A stretch of 64,000 bases of DNA. It comes from Streptomyces sp. JHA26 (GTDB lineage Bacteria; Actinomycetota; Actinomycetes; Streptomycetales; Streptomycetaceae). The stretch is taken from assembly GCF_002005565.1 (NCBI RefSeq), contig NZ_BDJC01000022.1, positions 41,184 through 105,183 of the forward strand. The letters run 5' to 3'. The position numbers and the translations under genes are program-made. Positions 17,951-26,823 of this stretch are shown one piece after another (the first letter of the stretch is position 1; the number at the start of each line of letters is the position of its first letter). The notes beneath the pieces are model-generated. The model did no database searches, was not told where the DNA came from, and was given only the letters and a program-made list of their open reading frames with translations.

Positions 17951-19987
17951 TCACTCCGCCTGGAGCACCAGCAGGGCGAGGTCGTCCTCCGGGGGCCGGG
18001 CCCCGAACTCGTGCACCAGCCGCCGGATGCGTTCGGCGATCAGCCCGGCGTCCAGCCCCGCGCACCCGGCGAGGGCCGCGGCGAGTCCGTCGCCGTCGTC
18101 GAACTGGCGGGAGCCGCTGCGCCGCTCGGTGACGCCGTCCGTGACGCACAGCAGGGTCTCGCCGGACCGCAGCTCGAAGGTCTCGCTGGTGTACGTCGCG
18201 TCCTCCAGGACACCGAGAAGGGTCTGCGGCTCGGCGACCGTGCGGACGGTGCCGTCGGGGGCGAGCAGCAGCGGCAGCGGGTGGCCGGCGGAGGCGAGGG
18301 TGCAGCGGACGACGCCGTCGCCGACCGGGACGAGTTCGCCGTAGAGCAGGGACAGGAACCGGGTCTGCGGTCCGTCGCCCGGGGCAACCGGACGGCCGCC
18401 GACGGCGACCAGGGCGCGGGCGGCGGCGTCCGCGGCCTCGGTGGCGTCGTCGAGGAGCAGCTGGTTGAGGCGGTCGAGGACGTCGGGGACGCCGTATCCC
18501 TCGCGGGCCAGCAGCCGCAGCCAGGGCCGGGCGAGCCCGATGACGACGGCGGCCTCGGGGCCCTTGCCCTGGACGTCGCCGACGGTGAAGCACCAGCGGC
18601 CGTCGCCGGCCGGGAAGAGGTCGTAGAAGTCGCCGCTGGGGCCGCCCTTGTCGCACGGTTCGTAGACGAGGGCGCTGCGCACTCCCGGGATCTCGGCGAC
18701 GGCGCCGGGCAGCAGGCCGCGCTGGAGGACGGCGCTGATGGTGGCCTGGCGGGCGTACTGGCGGGCGGCGCCGATGGCGAGCGCCACCCGGCGGCCGAGG
18801 TCCTCGACCAGGCCGCTGATCTCCTCGGGGAAGGCCGGGACGCCGGCCCGCCCGATGACCAGGGTGCCCAGCGGCCGGCCGCCGGCGACCAGGCGGTAGG
18901 CGAGCGCCGCGCCGTGCGGGCCGAGCGCGGCGCTCGGCCAGGGATGGGCGACGGGGCCTGAACGCCACGGGTCGCGGGCCCGGGGCGGCTCCTTCTCCAG
19001 GGCCTGCCACAGGTCGTCGACGCGGCTCTCGCTGCTGTGCCAGACGCGGGCCGGCCGCGCTCCCCCGACCGCTCCGGCCTCGTCGCCCCAGGCTCCCCGG
19101 CCCAGGGACTCGTCGTCGAGCCACACCGCGCACCAGTCGGCCAGGCGCGGCACGATCAGCTGGCCGGTGAGGGAGGTGACCAGGTCCTCGTCCAGCTGTC
19201 CGGCCAGCAGGTCGGAGGCCTCGGCGAGGAAGGACAGGGCGCCGCGGCCCAGCCACTCCCGGTCGCGGGCGCCGCGCCGCGCGGGTCCGGCCGTGTCGTC
19301 TCCCCAGTCCGGCCACTGCGCGTGGTCCGGCCCGTCCGGCCCGTCCGGCCCGTCCGTCCCGACGGCCGTGTCCGTCCCGACGGCCGCGTCCGTCCCGTCG
19401 GCCCCGCGCCCGGTGGCGGCCGGGGCTCCGGGGCGCCGCGGGTCCGGCTCCGCGGCGTACGCCTCGGCCCGGTCGGCGGCCTCGTCGTCCGCCGCGGACA
19501 GGCGGGCCCACACCGTCTTGGCGCCCGGCAGGTAGGTGATGCCCCAGGCCTGCGAGAGCGCGGCGACGAGCCGCAGGCCGCGCCCGTACTCGGAGGTGGC
19601 GTGCGGCGTCTCGTGGTCACCGCCCCTCGGCGCACGGGAGGGGTACTGGTCGACGACCTCGACGACGAGCGCGCCCGTCCCCTCCAGCCGGCAGACCACC
19701 TCGACGTCGGTCCCGGCGTGCACGACGGCGTTGGTGACCAGCTCGCTGACGACCACCAGCGCGTCGGCGCAGAGGTGACCGGTCAGCTGGTGCGCCCCGG
19801 GCAGGCCGAGCGCGGCCCAGTCGGCGAGCGTGGCCCGCACCATCGCGCGGGCGGCGCCCGGCGCGAGGGAGCTGCCGAGCAGGGCCACGCGCGCCCGCGC
19901 GCGCTCCTGGGCGGACATCTCGGCAGCGGGCGCGGACGCCCCGCTGACACAGGAGACGGTCTCCCGTTGCGTCGGAATGGCCCCCAT
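17951..19987 (-). CDS. SpoIIE-family PP2C phosphatase with HATPase and GAF domains
   Basis: A 678-aa regulator. Residues about 35-170 are an RsbW-type HATPase: DALVVVSELVTNAVVHAG (N box) and GRGLRLVAALSQAWG (G box). A low-complexity linker of GTD/GPD repeats (about 205-235) follows, then a GAF-like sensor (260-410). The SpoIIE/PP2C phosphatase (about 420-675) shows SGDFYDLFP, VGDVQGKGPEAA, LASAGHPLPLLL and CVTDGVTERR, with metal-binding aspartates. Such proteins act on anti-sigma-factor antagonists in partner-switching stress and development pathways. Carrying kinase and phosphatase modules together could make it self-contained. Confidence 0.9.
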   Translation of the reverse strand: MGAIPTQRETVSCVSGASAPAAEMSAQERARARVALLGSSLAPGAARAMVRATLADWAALGLPGAHQLTGHLCADALVVVSELVTNAVVHAGTDVEVVCRLEGTGALVVEVVDQYPSRAPRGGDHETPHATSEYGRGLRLVAALSQAWGITYLPGAKTVWARLSAADDEAADRAEAYAAEPDPRRPGAPAATGRGADGTDAAVGTDTAVGTDGPDGPDGPDHAQWPDWGDDTAGPARRGARDREWLGRGALSFLAEASDLLAGQLDEDLVTSLTGQLIVPRLADWCAVWLDDESLGRGAWGDEAGAVGGARPARVWHSSESRVDDLWQALEKEPPRARDPWRSGPVAHPWPSAALGPHGAALAYRLVAGGRPLGTLVIGRAGVPAFPEEISGLVEDLGRRVALAIGAARQYARQATISAVLQRGLLPGAVAEIPGVRSALVYEPCDKGGPSGDFYDLFPAGDGRWCFTVGDVQGKGPEAAVVIGLARPWLRLLAREGYGVPDVLDRLNQLLLDDATEAADAAARALVAVGGRPVAPGDGPQTRFLSLLYGELVPVGDGVVRCTLASAGHPLPLLLAPDGTVRTVAEPQTLLGVLEDATYTSETFELRSGETLLCVTDGVTERRSGSRQFDDGDGLAAALAGCAGLDAGLIAERIRRLVHEFGARPPEDDLALLVLQAE

Positions 19988-20112
19988 GACGGCTCCCCGG
20001 GCAGTTCGTGCGCATGCTGCGCAGTCGTTGCCGACAGAGTGACAGACCGGACCCGCCCGGACGCACGGAGTTACCGAAGTGGGCCGTCATGGGTGAGATC
20101 CGTGCTAAGCGC

Positions 20113-20151
20113 ATGCTCGAACACGGCCGGAAGACGGACACGTTCGAGCAT
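20113..20151. repeat. Inverted repeat ATGCTCGAAC / GTTCGAGCAT
   Basis: Ten-base arms at 20113-20122 and 20142-20151 are separated by 19 bases. The arms contain the GAAC/GTTC core, and the loop holds a CGGCCG partner. The element lies downstream of the acyl-CoA ligase and upstream of the phosphatase. It could be a terminator hairpin for the former or a dyad operator for the latter. The rest of the 192-bp gap shows nothing more. Confidence 0.45.
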
Positions 20152-20179
20152 CGGCCGTACGCACGGCGCCGTCCGCGCG

Positions 20180-22057
20180 CTACGCCTCGCGCGCGCCCGC
20201 GTACATCTCCTCGATCAGGTGCTTGTACTCGCGCTCCACCACCGGTCGCTTCAGCTTCAGGCTCGGGGTGATCTCGCCGTGTTCCACGTCGAGGTCGCGG
20301 GGCAGCAGGCGGAACTTTTTGATGGTCTGCCAGCGCTGGAGGCCCTGGTTGAGCTGCTTGACGTAGCCGTCGACCATCTCGACCGTCGCCGGTGCCGCGA
20401 CGATGTCCGCGTACGGCTTGCCCTCCAGGCCGTTCTCCTTCGCCCACTCCGTGATCGCGGCCTCGTCGAGGGCGATGAGGGCGGTGCAGAAGTTCCGGTC
20501 GGCGCCGTGGACCAGGATGTTGGAGACGTACGGGCACACCGCCTTGAACTGTCCCTCGACCTCGGCGGGGGCGATGTACTTGCCGCCCGAGGTCTTGATG
20601 AGGTCCTTCTTGCGGTCGGTGATGCGCAGGTAGCCGTCGGGTGAGAGCTCGCCGATGTCGCCGGTGTGGAACCAGCCGTCGGACTCCAGGACCTCGGCGG
20701 TCTTGTCGGGCAGCTTGTGGTAGCCCTCCATGATGCCGGGGCCGCGCAGCAGGATCTCGCCGTCGTCGGCGATGCGCACCTCGGTGCCGGGCAGCGGCTT
20801 GCCGACGGTGCCGGTGCGGTAGGCCTCGCCGGGGTTCACGAAGGAGGCCGCGGAAGACTCGGTGAGGCCGTAGCCCTCCAGGATGTGGATGCCGGCGCCG
20901 GCGAAGAAGTAGCCGATCTCGGGCGCGAGGGCAGCCGAGCCGGACACGCAGGCCCGCAGCCGGCCGCCGAATGCCTCGCGGATCTTGGCGTAGACGAGCT
21001 TGTCGGCGACGGCGTGCTTGGTGCGCAGTCCGGCGGGGGCGCTCGCGGTGCCGGTGCGCTTGAAGTTGTCCTGGCTGACCTTGGCGTACTCGCGGGCGAC
21101 GTCGGCGGCCCACTGGAAGATCCTGTACTTGGCCCCGCCGCCCGCGCGGGCCTTGGCGGCGACGCCGTTGTAGACCTTCTCGAAGATGCGCGGGACGGCC
21201 GCCATGTAGGTCGGCCGGACGACCGGCAGGTTCTCGATGATCTTGTCGACGCGGCCGTCGACGGCGGTGACGTGACCGGCCTCGATCTGGCCGGAGGTGA
21301 GCACCTTGCCGAAGACGTGCGCGAGCGGCAGCCACAGGTACTGCACGTCGTCCCCGGTGACCAGGCCGGTCGCGGCGATCGCCTTCGCCATGTACGACCA
21401 GTTGTCGTGCGGGAGGCGGACGCCCTTGGGGCGGCCGGTGGTGCCGGAGGTGTAGATGAGGGTGGCGAGCTGGTCCTTGGTGATCGCGCCGACCCGCTCC
21501 TTGATGAGCTGCGGTTCCGTCCGCAGGCGGGCCGCGCCCCGGCGCTCCAGCTCGTCGAGGGTGAGGACCCAGTCCTCGGTGGTGTCCGCGCCGGTCGCGT
21601 CGATCACGACCACGCGGGTGAGGTCGGGCAGCTCCGCCCGCCTCTCCCTGGCCTTGGCCAGCTGGGCGGCGTCCTCCGCGATCAGCACCCGGCTCTCGGA
21701 GTCGGACAGGATGTACGCCGACTCCTCGGCGTTGGTCTGCGGGTAGACGGTGGTCGTCGCGGCGCCGGCGCACATGATGCCGAGGTCGGCGAGGATCCAC
21801 TCCAGCCGGGTGGAGGAGGCCAGCGCCACGCGCTGCTCGGGCTCCACGCCGAGCTCGATCAGACCGGCCGCGATCGCGTGGACCCGCTCGGCGGCCTGGG
21901 CCCAGGTGAGCGACTTCCAGTCGTCCGGTCCCTCGCCGGAGGCGGGCGGCACCGGGTAGCGGTACGCCTCGGCGTCCGGCGTGGCGGCCACCCGTTCCAG
22001 GAAGAGTCCCGCCACGGAGGGCGGACGGTTCTCGATCAGTGTCTGTGTGTCGCTCAC
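20180..22057 (-). CDS. fadD: Long-chain fatty acid-CoA ligase
   Basis: A 625-aa AMP-forming synthetase of the long-chain type. LIYTSGTTGRPKGVRLPHDNW (about 195-215) is the AMP-binding P-loop motif. GYGLTESSAASFVNPG (about 385) is the adenylation motif. GWFHTGDIGELSPDGYLRITDRKKDLIKTSGGKYIAP is the hinge region with its lysine. The product, acyl-CoA, feeds beta-oxidation or lipid synthesis. The start is GTG 22057 behind a strong GGAGGA. A palindromic operator candidate lies about 105 bp upstream, overlapping a plausible promoter. Confidence 0.9.
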   Translation of the reverse strand: MSDTQTLIENRPPSVAGLFLERVAATPDAEAYRYPVPPASGEGPDDWKSLTWAQAAERVHAIAAGLIELGVEPEQRVALASSTRLEWILADLGIMCAGAATTTVYPQTNAEESAYILSDSESRVLIAEDAAQLAKARERRAELPDLTRVVVIDATGADTTEDWVLTLDELERRGAARLRTEPQLIKERVGAITKDQLATLIYTSGTTGRPKGVRLPHDNWSYMAKAIAATGLVTGDDVQYLWLPLAHVFGKVLTSGQIEAGHVTAVDGRVDKIIENLPVVRPTYMAAVPRIFEKVYNGVAAKARAGGGAKYRIFQWAADVAREYAKVSQDNFKRTGTASAPAGLRTKHAVADKLVYAKIREAFGGRLRACVSGSAALAPEIGYFFAGAGIHILEGYGLTESSAASFVNPGEAYRTGTVGKPLPGTEVRIADDGEILLRGPGIMEGYHKLPDKTAEVLESDGWFHTGDIGELSPDGYLRITDRKKDLIKTSGGKYIAPAEVEGQFKAVCPYVSNILVHGADRNFCTALIALDEAAITEWAKENGLEGKPYADIVAAPATVEMVDGYVKQLNQGLQRWQTIKKFRLLPRDLDVEHGEITPSLKLKRPVVEREYKHLIEEMYAGAREA

Positions 22058-22158
22058 GACATCCTCCGGGCCCGCGACGGTGCGGCTGGCTCAGGTGCGG
22101 CTGGTGTCACTCTCGGGCGTTGTTCGGGCTGGTGTTCTCGCGACCGTCTCCGGCCGTT

Positions 22159-22176
22159 GTTTAACTCGCGAGTAAC
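22159..22176. promoter_or_regulatory. Palindromic operator candidate with core ACTCGCGAGT (fadD)
   Basis: The perfect palindrome ACTCGCGAGT (22164-22173) lies within a longer dyad, GTTAC-TCGCGA-GTTAA on the fadD sense strand. It overlaps a possible -10 (TAGTTA) whose -35-like CTTTAC lies 16 bp upstream, so a bound protein would block transcription. The same core recurs at 35739. The regulator is unknown; a TetR-type repressor is a guess. Confidence 0.5.
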
Positions 22177-22264
22177 TATGGGGCAGGCATCAGGGTAAAG
22201 GGCGACCGGCCCGTGCGTAAGACTCCGCGCCCGGTCACTTCACCTCATGGTCCGCCCGTGACGT

Positions 22265-22306
22265 GCGAAGGGGCCCGCCGCGCTTGCGTGCGGCGGGCCC
22301 CTTCGC
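22265..22306 (-). terminator. Strong hairpin terminator downstream of lepA
   Basis: A 17-bp perfect stem (GCGAAGGGGCCCGCCGC and its complement) with an 8-base loop, 35 bp past the lepA stop. There is no U-run, as is usual in Streptomyces. It separates lepA from fadD. Confidence 0.75.
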
Positions 22307-22341
22307 GCCCGTTTCGCCCGGGGTGTGCGGGAAGGCCGTGG

Positions 22342-24210
22342 TTACTTCTTGGCCTTGCCCGATCCCGCGCTGTCGTCGCTGGAGAGGACGGCGATGAAGG
22401 CCTCCTGGGGAACCTCCACGGAACCCACCATCTTCATCCGCTTCTTGCCCTCCTTCTGCTTCTCCAGCAGCTTCCGCTTGCGGGAGATGTCACCGCCGTA
22501 GCACTTGGCGAGGACGTCCTTGCGGATGGCGCGGATGGTCTCGCGGGCGATCACCCGGGATCCGATGGCGGCCTGGACCGGCACCTCGAAGGCCTGCCGC
22601 GGGATGAGTTCCTTGAGCTTGGCGACGAGCCGCACGCCGTACGCGTACGCCTGGTCCCGGTGGGTGATCGCCGAGAAGGCGTCGACCTTGTCGCCGTGCA
22701 GCAGGATGTCGACCTTGACGAGGCTGGAGGTCTGCTCGCCGGTGGGCTCGTAGTCGAGCGAGGCGTACCCGCGCGTCTTCGACTTCAGCTGGTCGAAGAA
22801 GTCGAAGACGATCTCCGCGAGCGGCAGGGTGTAGCGGATCTCGACGCGGTCCTCGGAGAGGTAGTCCATGCCGAGCAGGGTGCCGCGCCGGGTCTGGCAC
22901 AGCTCCATGATCGCCCCGATGAACTCGGTCGGCGCGAGGATCGTGGCCCGCACGACCGGCTCGTACACCTCGTTGATCTTGCCCTCGGGGAACTCGCTCG
23001 GGTTGGTGACGGTGTGCTCGCTGCCGTCCTCCATGACCACGCGGTAGACCACGTTGGGGGCGGTGGCGATGAGGTCGAGGCCGAACTCGCGCTCCAGCCG
23101 CTCGCGGATCACGTCGAGGTGCAGCAGGCCCAGGAAGCCGACGCGGAAGCCGAAGCCGAGGGCGGCGGAGGTCTCCGGCTCGTAGACGAGGGCGGCGTCG
23201 TTGAGCTGGAGCTTGTCGAGGGCCTCGCGCAGCAGGGGGTAGTCCGAGCCGTCCAGCGGGTAGAGGCCGGAGAAGACCATCGGCCGCGGGTCCTTGTACC
23301 CGCCGAGCGCCTCCTCGGCGCCCTTGTGCTGGGTGGTGACGGTGTCGCCGACCTTGGACTGGCGGACGTCCTTCACGCCGGTGATCAGGTACCCCACCTC
23401 GCCGACGCCGAGGCCGTCGGCGGAGAGCATCTCGGGCGAGTTGGTGCCGATCTCCAGCAGCTCGTGCGTGGCGCCCGTGGACATCATCCGGATCCGCTCG
23501 CGCTTGTTGAGCTGGCCGTCGATGACACGGACGTACGTCACCACACCGCGGTACGAGTCGTAGACCGAGTCGAAGATCATCGCGCGGGCGGGGGCGTCCT
23601 TGACGCCGACCGGGGCGGGGATCTCGGCGACGACCTTGTCCAGCAGCGCGTCGACGCCGAGCCCGGTCTTGGCGGAGACCTTGAGCACGTCGTCGGGGTC
23701 GCAGCCGACCAGGTTGGCGAGCTCCTCGGCGAACTTCTCGGGCTGCGCGGCCGGCAGGTCGATCTTGTTCAGCACGGGGATGATCGTGAGGTCGTTCTCC
23801 ATCGCCAGGTAGAGGTTGGCGAGGGTCTGCGCCTCGATGCCCTGGGCGGCGTCGACGAGGAGGATCGTGCCCTCGCACGCGGCGAGCGACCGCGAGACCT
23901 CGTAGGTGAAGTCGACGTGCCCGGGGGTGTCGATCATGTTGAGGATGTGCGTGTTGCTCTTGTCGTGGGTGGGGGCCCACGGCAACCGCACCGCCTGGGA
24001 CTTGATCGTGATGCCGCGCTCGCGCTCGATGTCCATGCGGTCGAGGTACTGGGCGCGCATCTGCCGCTGCTCGACCACACCGGTCAGCTGGAGCATCCGG
24101 TCGGCGAGCGTGGACTTGCCGTGGTCGATGTGCGCGATGATGCAGAAATTGCGGATCAGAGCCGGGTCGGTACGGCTCGGCTCGGGCACATGGCTGGGGA
24201 TCGCGGGCAC
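22342..24210 (-). CDS. lepA: Elongation factor 4 (LepA GTPase)
   Basis: A 622-aa translational GTPase thought to assist ribosome biogenesis or back-translocation. The G domain begins [21 protein letters not shown] (G1), with ERERGITI (G2), DTPGHVDF (G3) and NKIDLP (G4). The LepA-specific C-terminal domain includes [29 protein letters not shown]. Length is normal. GTG 24210 is used; a GTG 18 nt further in is a possible alternative. It is divergent from rpsT, a conserved pairing in actinobacteria. Confidence 0.96.
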   Translation of the reverse strand: MPAIPSHVPEPSRTDPALIRNFCIIAHIDHGKSTLADRMLQLTGVVEQRQMRAQYLDRMDIERERGITIKSQAVRLPWAPTHDKSNTHILNMIDTPGHVDFTYEVSRSLAACEGTILLVDAAQGIEAQTLANLYLAMENDLTIIPVLNKIDLPAAQPEKFAEELANLVGCDPDDVLKVSAKTGLGVDALLDKVVAEIPAPVGVKDAPARAMIFDSVYDSYRGVVTYVRVIDGQLNKRERIRMMSTGATHELLEIGTNSPEMLSADGLGVGEVGYLITGVKDVRQSKVGDTVTTQHKGAEEALGGYKDPRPMVFSGLYPLDGSDYPLLREALDKLQLNDAALVYEPETSAALGFGFRVGFLGLLHLDVIRERLEREFGLDLIATAPNVVYRVVMEDGSEHTVTNPSEFPEGKINEVYEPVVRATILAPTEFIGAIMELCQTRRGTLLGMDYLSEDRVEIRYTLPLAEIVFDFFDQLKSKTRGYASLDYEPTGEQTSSLVKVDILLHGDKVDAFSAITHRDQAYAYGVRLVAKLKELIPRQAFEVPVQAAIGSRVIARETIRAIRKDVLAKCYGGDISRKRKLLEKQKEGKKRMKMVGSVEVPQEAFIAVLSSDDSAGSGKAKK

Positions 24211-24330
24211 GCAGGGTCCTGATTCTTGAGGCGTCCGCAGTGTCTGCGGTCTCGGGTCGGATCGTTACGTAGCCTCCATGGTCCCACGGTCGGGGACCAC
24301 GGAGGGGTTTGGGAGGGGTTGAGGGCGGGT

Positions 24331-24360
24331 TTGGGCCCGTCATCCGGCCGCTGGTAGTGT
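24331..24360 (+). promoter_or_regulatory. rpsT promoter
   Basis: TTGGGC (24331-24336) and TAGTGT (24355-24360) are separated by 18 bp. This fits a primary-sigma promoter and implies a 5' leader of about 95 nt for rpsT. It sits in the 251-bp divergent gap with lepA. Confidence 0.5.
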
Positions 24361-24461
24361 GGGGGGCTGTGTCTCATGCCCTCTCAGCGCGAGGCACTCC
24401 TCAAGAAATCATCGGCGCGGGACCCGTGCGGCCCCGTGCCTGAACCTGCAAAGGCTCATTC

Positions 24462-24728
24462 GTGGCGAACATCAAGTCCCAGATCAAGCGGAACAAGACC
24501 AACGAGAAGGCCCGGCTGCGCAACAAGGCCGTCAAGTCCTCTCTGAAGACCGCGATCCGCAAGGCCCGTGAGGCCGCTGCCGCGGGTGACGTCGAGAAGG
24601 CCGCCGAGTACCAGCGCGTCGCCGCGCGTCAGCTCGACAAGGCCGTCTCCAAGGGCGTCATCCACAAGAACCAGGCCGCCAACAAGAAGTCGGCGCTGGC
24701 GCAGAAGGTCGGCGCTCTCAAGGGCTGA
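24462..24728 (+). CDS. rpsT: 30S ribosomal protein S20
   Basis: An 88-aa, Lys/Arg/Ala-rich helical protein starting [21 protein letters not shown] after a GTG initiator, the standard S20 opening. S20 is a primary 16S rRNA-binding protein in the small subunit. GTG (instead of ATG) and a weak Shine-Dalgarno are in keeping with translational autoregulation known for S20 in Escherichia coli, but that is not shown here. It is followed 125 bp later by a long hairpin terminator. Confidence 0.97.
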   Translation: MANIKSQIKRNKTNEKARLRNKAVKSSLKTAIRKAREAAAAGDVEKAAEYQRVAARQLDKAVSKGVIHKNQAANKKSALAQKVGALKG

Positions 24729-24853
24729 ACCTCACATCTGGTCTGATCGCCGGACGGACCCAGGGCGGGCCCTCTCTCATCCGCCCCCGGCCGGCACCCC
24801 GGACCCGTGCGCGGCCTGCGTTCGCCACGCGGGCACGGGTCCTCGAGCGTGAT

Positions 24854-24903
24854 CCGAAGGCCCCGGTACCCGTCCTCCCCAGGACGGGTACCGGGGCCTT
24901 CGG
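24854..24903. terminator. Bidirectional hairpin terminator, 22-bp stem
   Basis: A 22-bp perfect stem (24854-24875 with 24882-24903) closes a 6-base loop. It lies between the convergent rpsT and NTF2-like genes and ends 7 bp from the latter's stop codon. It has no U-run and should terminate both. Confidence 0.85.
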
Positions 24904-24909
24904 CGTGGT

Positions 24910-25317
24910 CTAGGACCAGAAGTCGTTCATCGCGTCGATGTCCGCGATGCACTCGTCCAGGTCCGTCATCTTGTCGCCGATGATCCGGAAGACGATGCCT
25001 CCGTCCTCGTCCAGGTGCTTGCCCTGCCGGTCGGCGGTCAGGTGGTGCAGGGTCACGGCGTGACCCCGGCCGTCGACCAGGACCTGCCGCAGCTCGACCG
25101 TGAACGTCCCGTCGGTCTCCTCGCCGAGGCGCCGGTACATGTCGAGGATCTCGTCCTGGCCCTTGAAGTCACCGGCCAGCACGCCGGTCCCCGGCACATG
25201 ATGTGTGGCGTCCGCCGCCAGCATCGTGCGCAGGGTCGCCATGTCTCCCTGGGTGAAGGCTTCGTAGCCCTTGCGGACCAGCTGTGCGTTCGGGTGTTCA
25301 GCCATCACGCTCGCCAC
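24910..25317 (-). CDS. NTF2-like (SnoaL-type) protein
   Basis: A 135-aa single-domain protein with a SnoaL/NTF2 cone fold. NAQLVRKGYEAFTQGDMATLRTMLAADATHHVPGTGVLAGDFKGQDEILDMYRRL is characteristic, followed by a strand-rich half ending DLDECIADIDAMNDFW. Family members are ketosteroid-isomerase-like enzymes or ligand-binding proteins; catalysis cannot be assigned. An internal ATG five codons in (25305) is an equally good start. It stands alone, separated from rpsT by the terminator. Confidence 0.82.
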   Translation of the reverse strand: MASVMAEHPNAQLVRKGYEAFTQGDMATLRTMLAADATHHVPGTGVLAGDFKGQDEILDMYRRLGEETDGTFTVELRQVLVDGRGHAVTLHHLTADRQGKHLDEDGGIVFRIIGDKMTDLDECIADIDAMNDFWS

Positions 25318-25409
25318 CTCTCCATGCCTGGGCGATCCATGGCTGACTCATCCGATTGTTCTCTTCGGGGACCGCCGGAGCGACTCGATCGCCGTCCGCG
25401 CGGCCGGGG

Positions 25410-26387
25410 CTACGACCGTCCCCTCGACCGCGCGGCCCGCGCGATCGTCACCACGGCCTTCTCCAGCGCGTACTCCGGGTCGTCGCTGCCGCCCTTGACC
25501 CCGGCGTCCGCCTCGGCCACCGCGCGCAGGGCCACGGAGACGCCGTCCGCGGTCCAGCCGCGCATCTGCTGCCGGACCTGATTGATCTTCCAGGGGGGCA
25601 TGCCGAGGTCGGCGGGGCGTCCGCCGGGCGCGGACAGGAGCTTCCCGATCGACCGCACTCCCTGGGCGAGCGCGCTGACGATCCTCACCGGTGGTTCTCC
25701 CGTGGCCAGTGACCAGCGCAGCGCCTCCAGCGCGTCCGCCGCCCGCCCCTCGACGGCTCGGTCGGCGATGGTGAAGTTCGACGCCTCGGAGCGTCCGGAG
25801 TAGTACCGCGCCACCACGGCCTCGTCGATCGTCCCCTCGATGTCCGCCACGAGCTGGGACACCGCGGAGGCCAGCTCCCGCAGGTCGCTCCCCAGGGCGT
25901 CGACGAGTGCCTGGCACGCCTCGGCGGTGGCGGACCGCCCGGCCGCCCGGAACTCCCCCCTCACGAAGGCCAGCCGATCCGTGGCCTTCGTCATCTTCGG
26001 GCACGCCACCTCGCGCGCCCCCGCCTTGCGCGCGGCGTCCAGCAGGCCCTTGCCCTTGGCCCCGCCCGCGTGCAGCAGGACGAGGGTGATCTCCTCGGCG
26101 GGTGCGCCGAGGTAGCCCTTGACGTCCTTGACGGTGTCGGCCGGCAGGTCCTGCGCGTTGCGGACGACCACGACCTTGCGCTCGGCGAAGAGCGAGGGGC
26201 TGGTGAGCTCGGCGAGCGTGCCGGGCTGCAGTTGGTCGGGGGTCAGGTCGCGTACGTCCGTGTCGGCGTCGGCGGCCTTCGCGGCGGCCACCACCTCCTG
26301 CACGGCGCGGTCGAGCAGGAGGTCCTCCTGGCCCACGGCGAGGGTCACCGGGGCGAGGGGGTCGTCGTTCGCAGTCTTCCTGGCCAT
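25410..26387 (-). CDS. holA: DNA polymerase III subunit delta
   Basis: A 325-aa clamp-loader subunit that opens the beta sliding clamp. PLAPVTLAVGQEDLLLDRAVQEVV is the N-terminal ATPase-like fold opening. The middle holds LFAERKVVVVRNAQDL, and DLRELASAVSQLVADIEGTIDEAVVARYYSGR marks the domain III junction typical of delta. ATG 26387 begins the conserved MARKTANDD; an in-frame ATG four codons upstream is possible. It lies downstream of the 84-aa gene and comEC in the same direction, the common actinobacterial comEA-comEC-holA order. Confidence 0.92.
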   Translation of the reverse strand: MARKTANDDPLAPVTLAVGQEDLLLDRAVQEVVAAAKAADADTDVRDLTPDQLQPGTLAELTSPSLFAERKVVVVRNAQDLPADTVKDVKGYLGAPAEEITLVLLHAGGAKGKGLLDAARKAGAREVACPKMTKATDRLAFVRGEFRAAGRSATAEACQALVDALGSDLRELASAVSQLVADIEGTIDEAVVARYYSGRSEASNFTIADRAVEGRAADALEALRWSLATGEPPVRIVSALAQGVRSIGKLLSAPGGRPADLGMPPWKINQVRQQMRGWTADGVSVALRAVAEADAGVKGGSDDPEYALEKAVVTIARAARSRGRS

Positions 26388-26466
26388 CGCGACAAGCATC
26401 GCACGCACCGCTGACAACGGTCCCCGCGGTGCCCCACGGCCCGGACGGCGGGCCACGGGCCGCGGC

Positions 26467-26721
26467 TCACGGCTCCTCGCGCCAGCCGTCCCACTCCCGC
26501 GCGAACTCGTCGAGCGCGCCGGGGTCCAGCCGTTCGTCCTCGTCCCGCAGGACGACGAGCCACTGGGCGTCCTCGGCGTCGTCCTCGCCGGCCAGGGCGT
26601 CCCGGACGAGCTGCGGCTCCTCGGCGAGCCCGAACCGTTCCCCGAGCTCCTGGGCCACCTCTTCCGCGGCGTCGCGGTCGGGCAGCACCAGGACATGTCT
26701 CACGTCGCTCACGGGCACCAT
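26467..26721 (-). CDS. Conserved hypothetical acidic protein (84 aa)
   Basis: An 84-aa, strongly acidic protein (many Glu/Asp). DVRHVLVLPDRDAAEEVAQELGERFGLAEEPQLVRDALAGEDDAEDAQWLVVL suggests a beta-alpha-beta ferredoxin-like fold of the kind seen in small ribonuclease E inhibitor (RraB)-like or regulator proteins. The match is only by general pattern. It sits between holA and comEC, in the same direction. No function is assigned. Confidence 0.65.
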   Translation of the reverse strand: MVPVSDVRHVLVLPDRDAAEEVAQELGERFGLAEEPQLVRDALAGEDDAEDAQWLVVLRDEDERLDPGALDEFAREWDGWREEP

Positions 26722-26823
26722 TGTCGGCCACGGCCGGCGAGCGGGGCCCGGGAGGGGGGCGCCGCCCGGCGCTCGGCTCCCGGGCGGTGGAAGTGCGCGT
26801 CGGCGTCCGGCTCCTCCGTTCCC

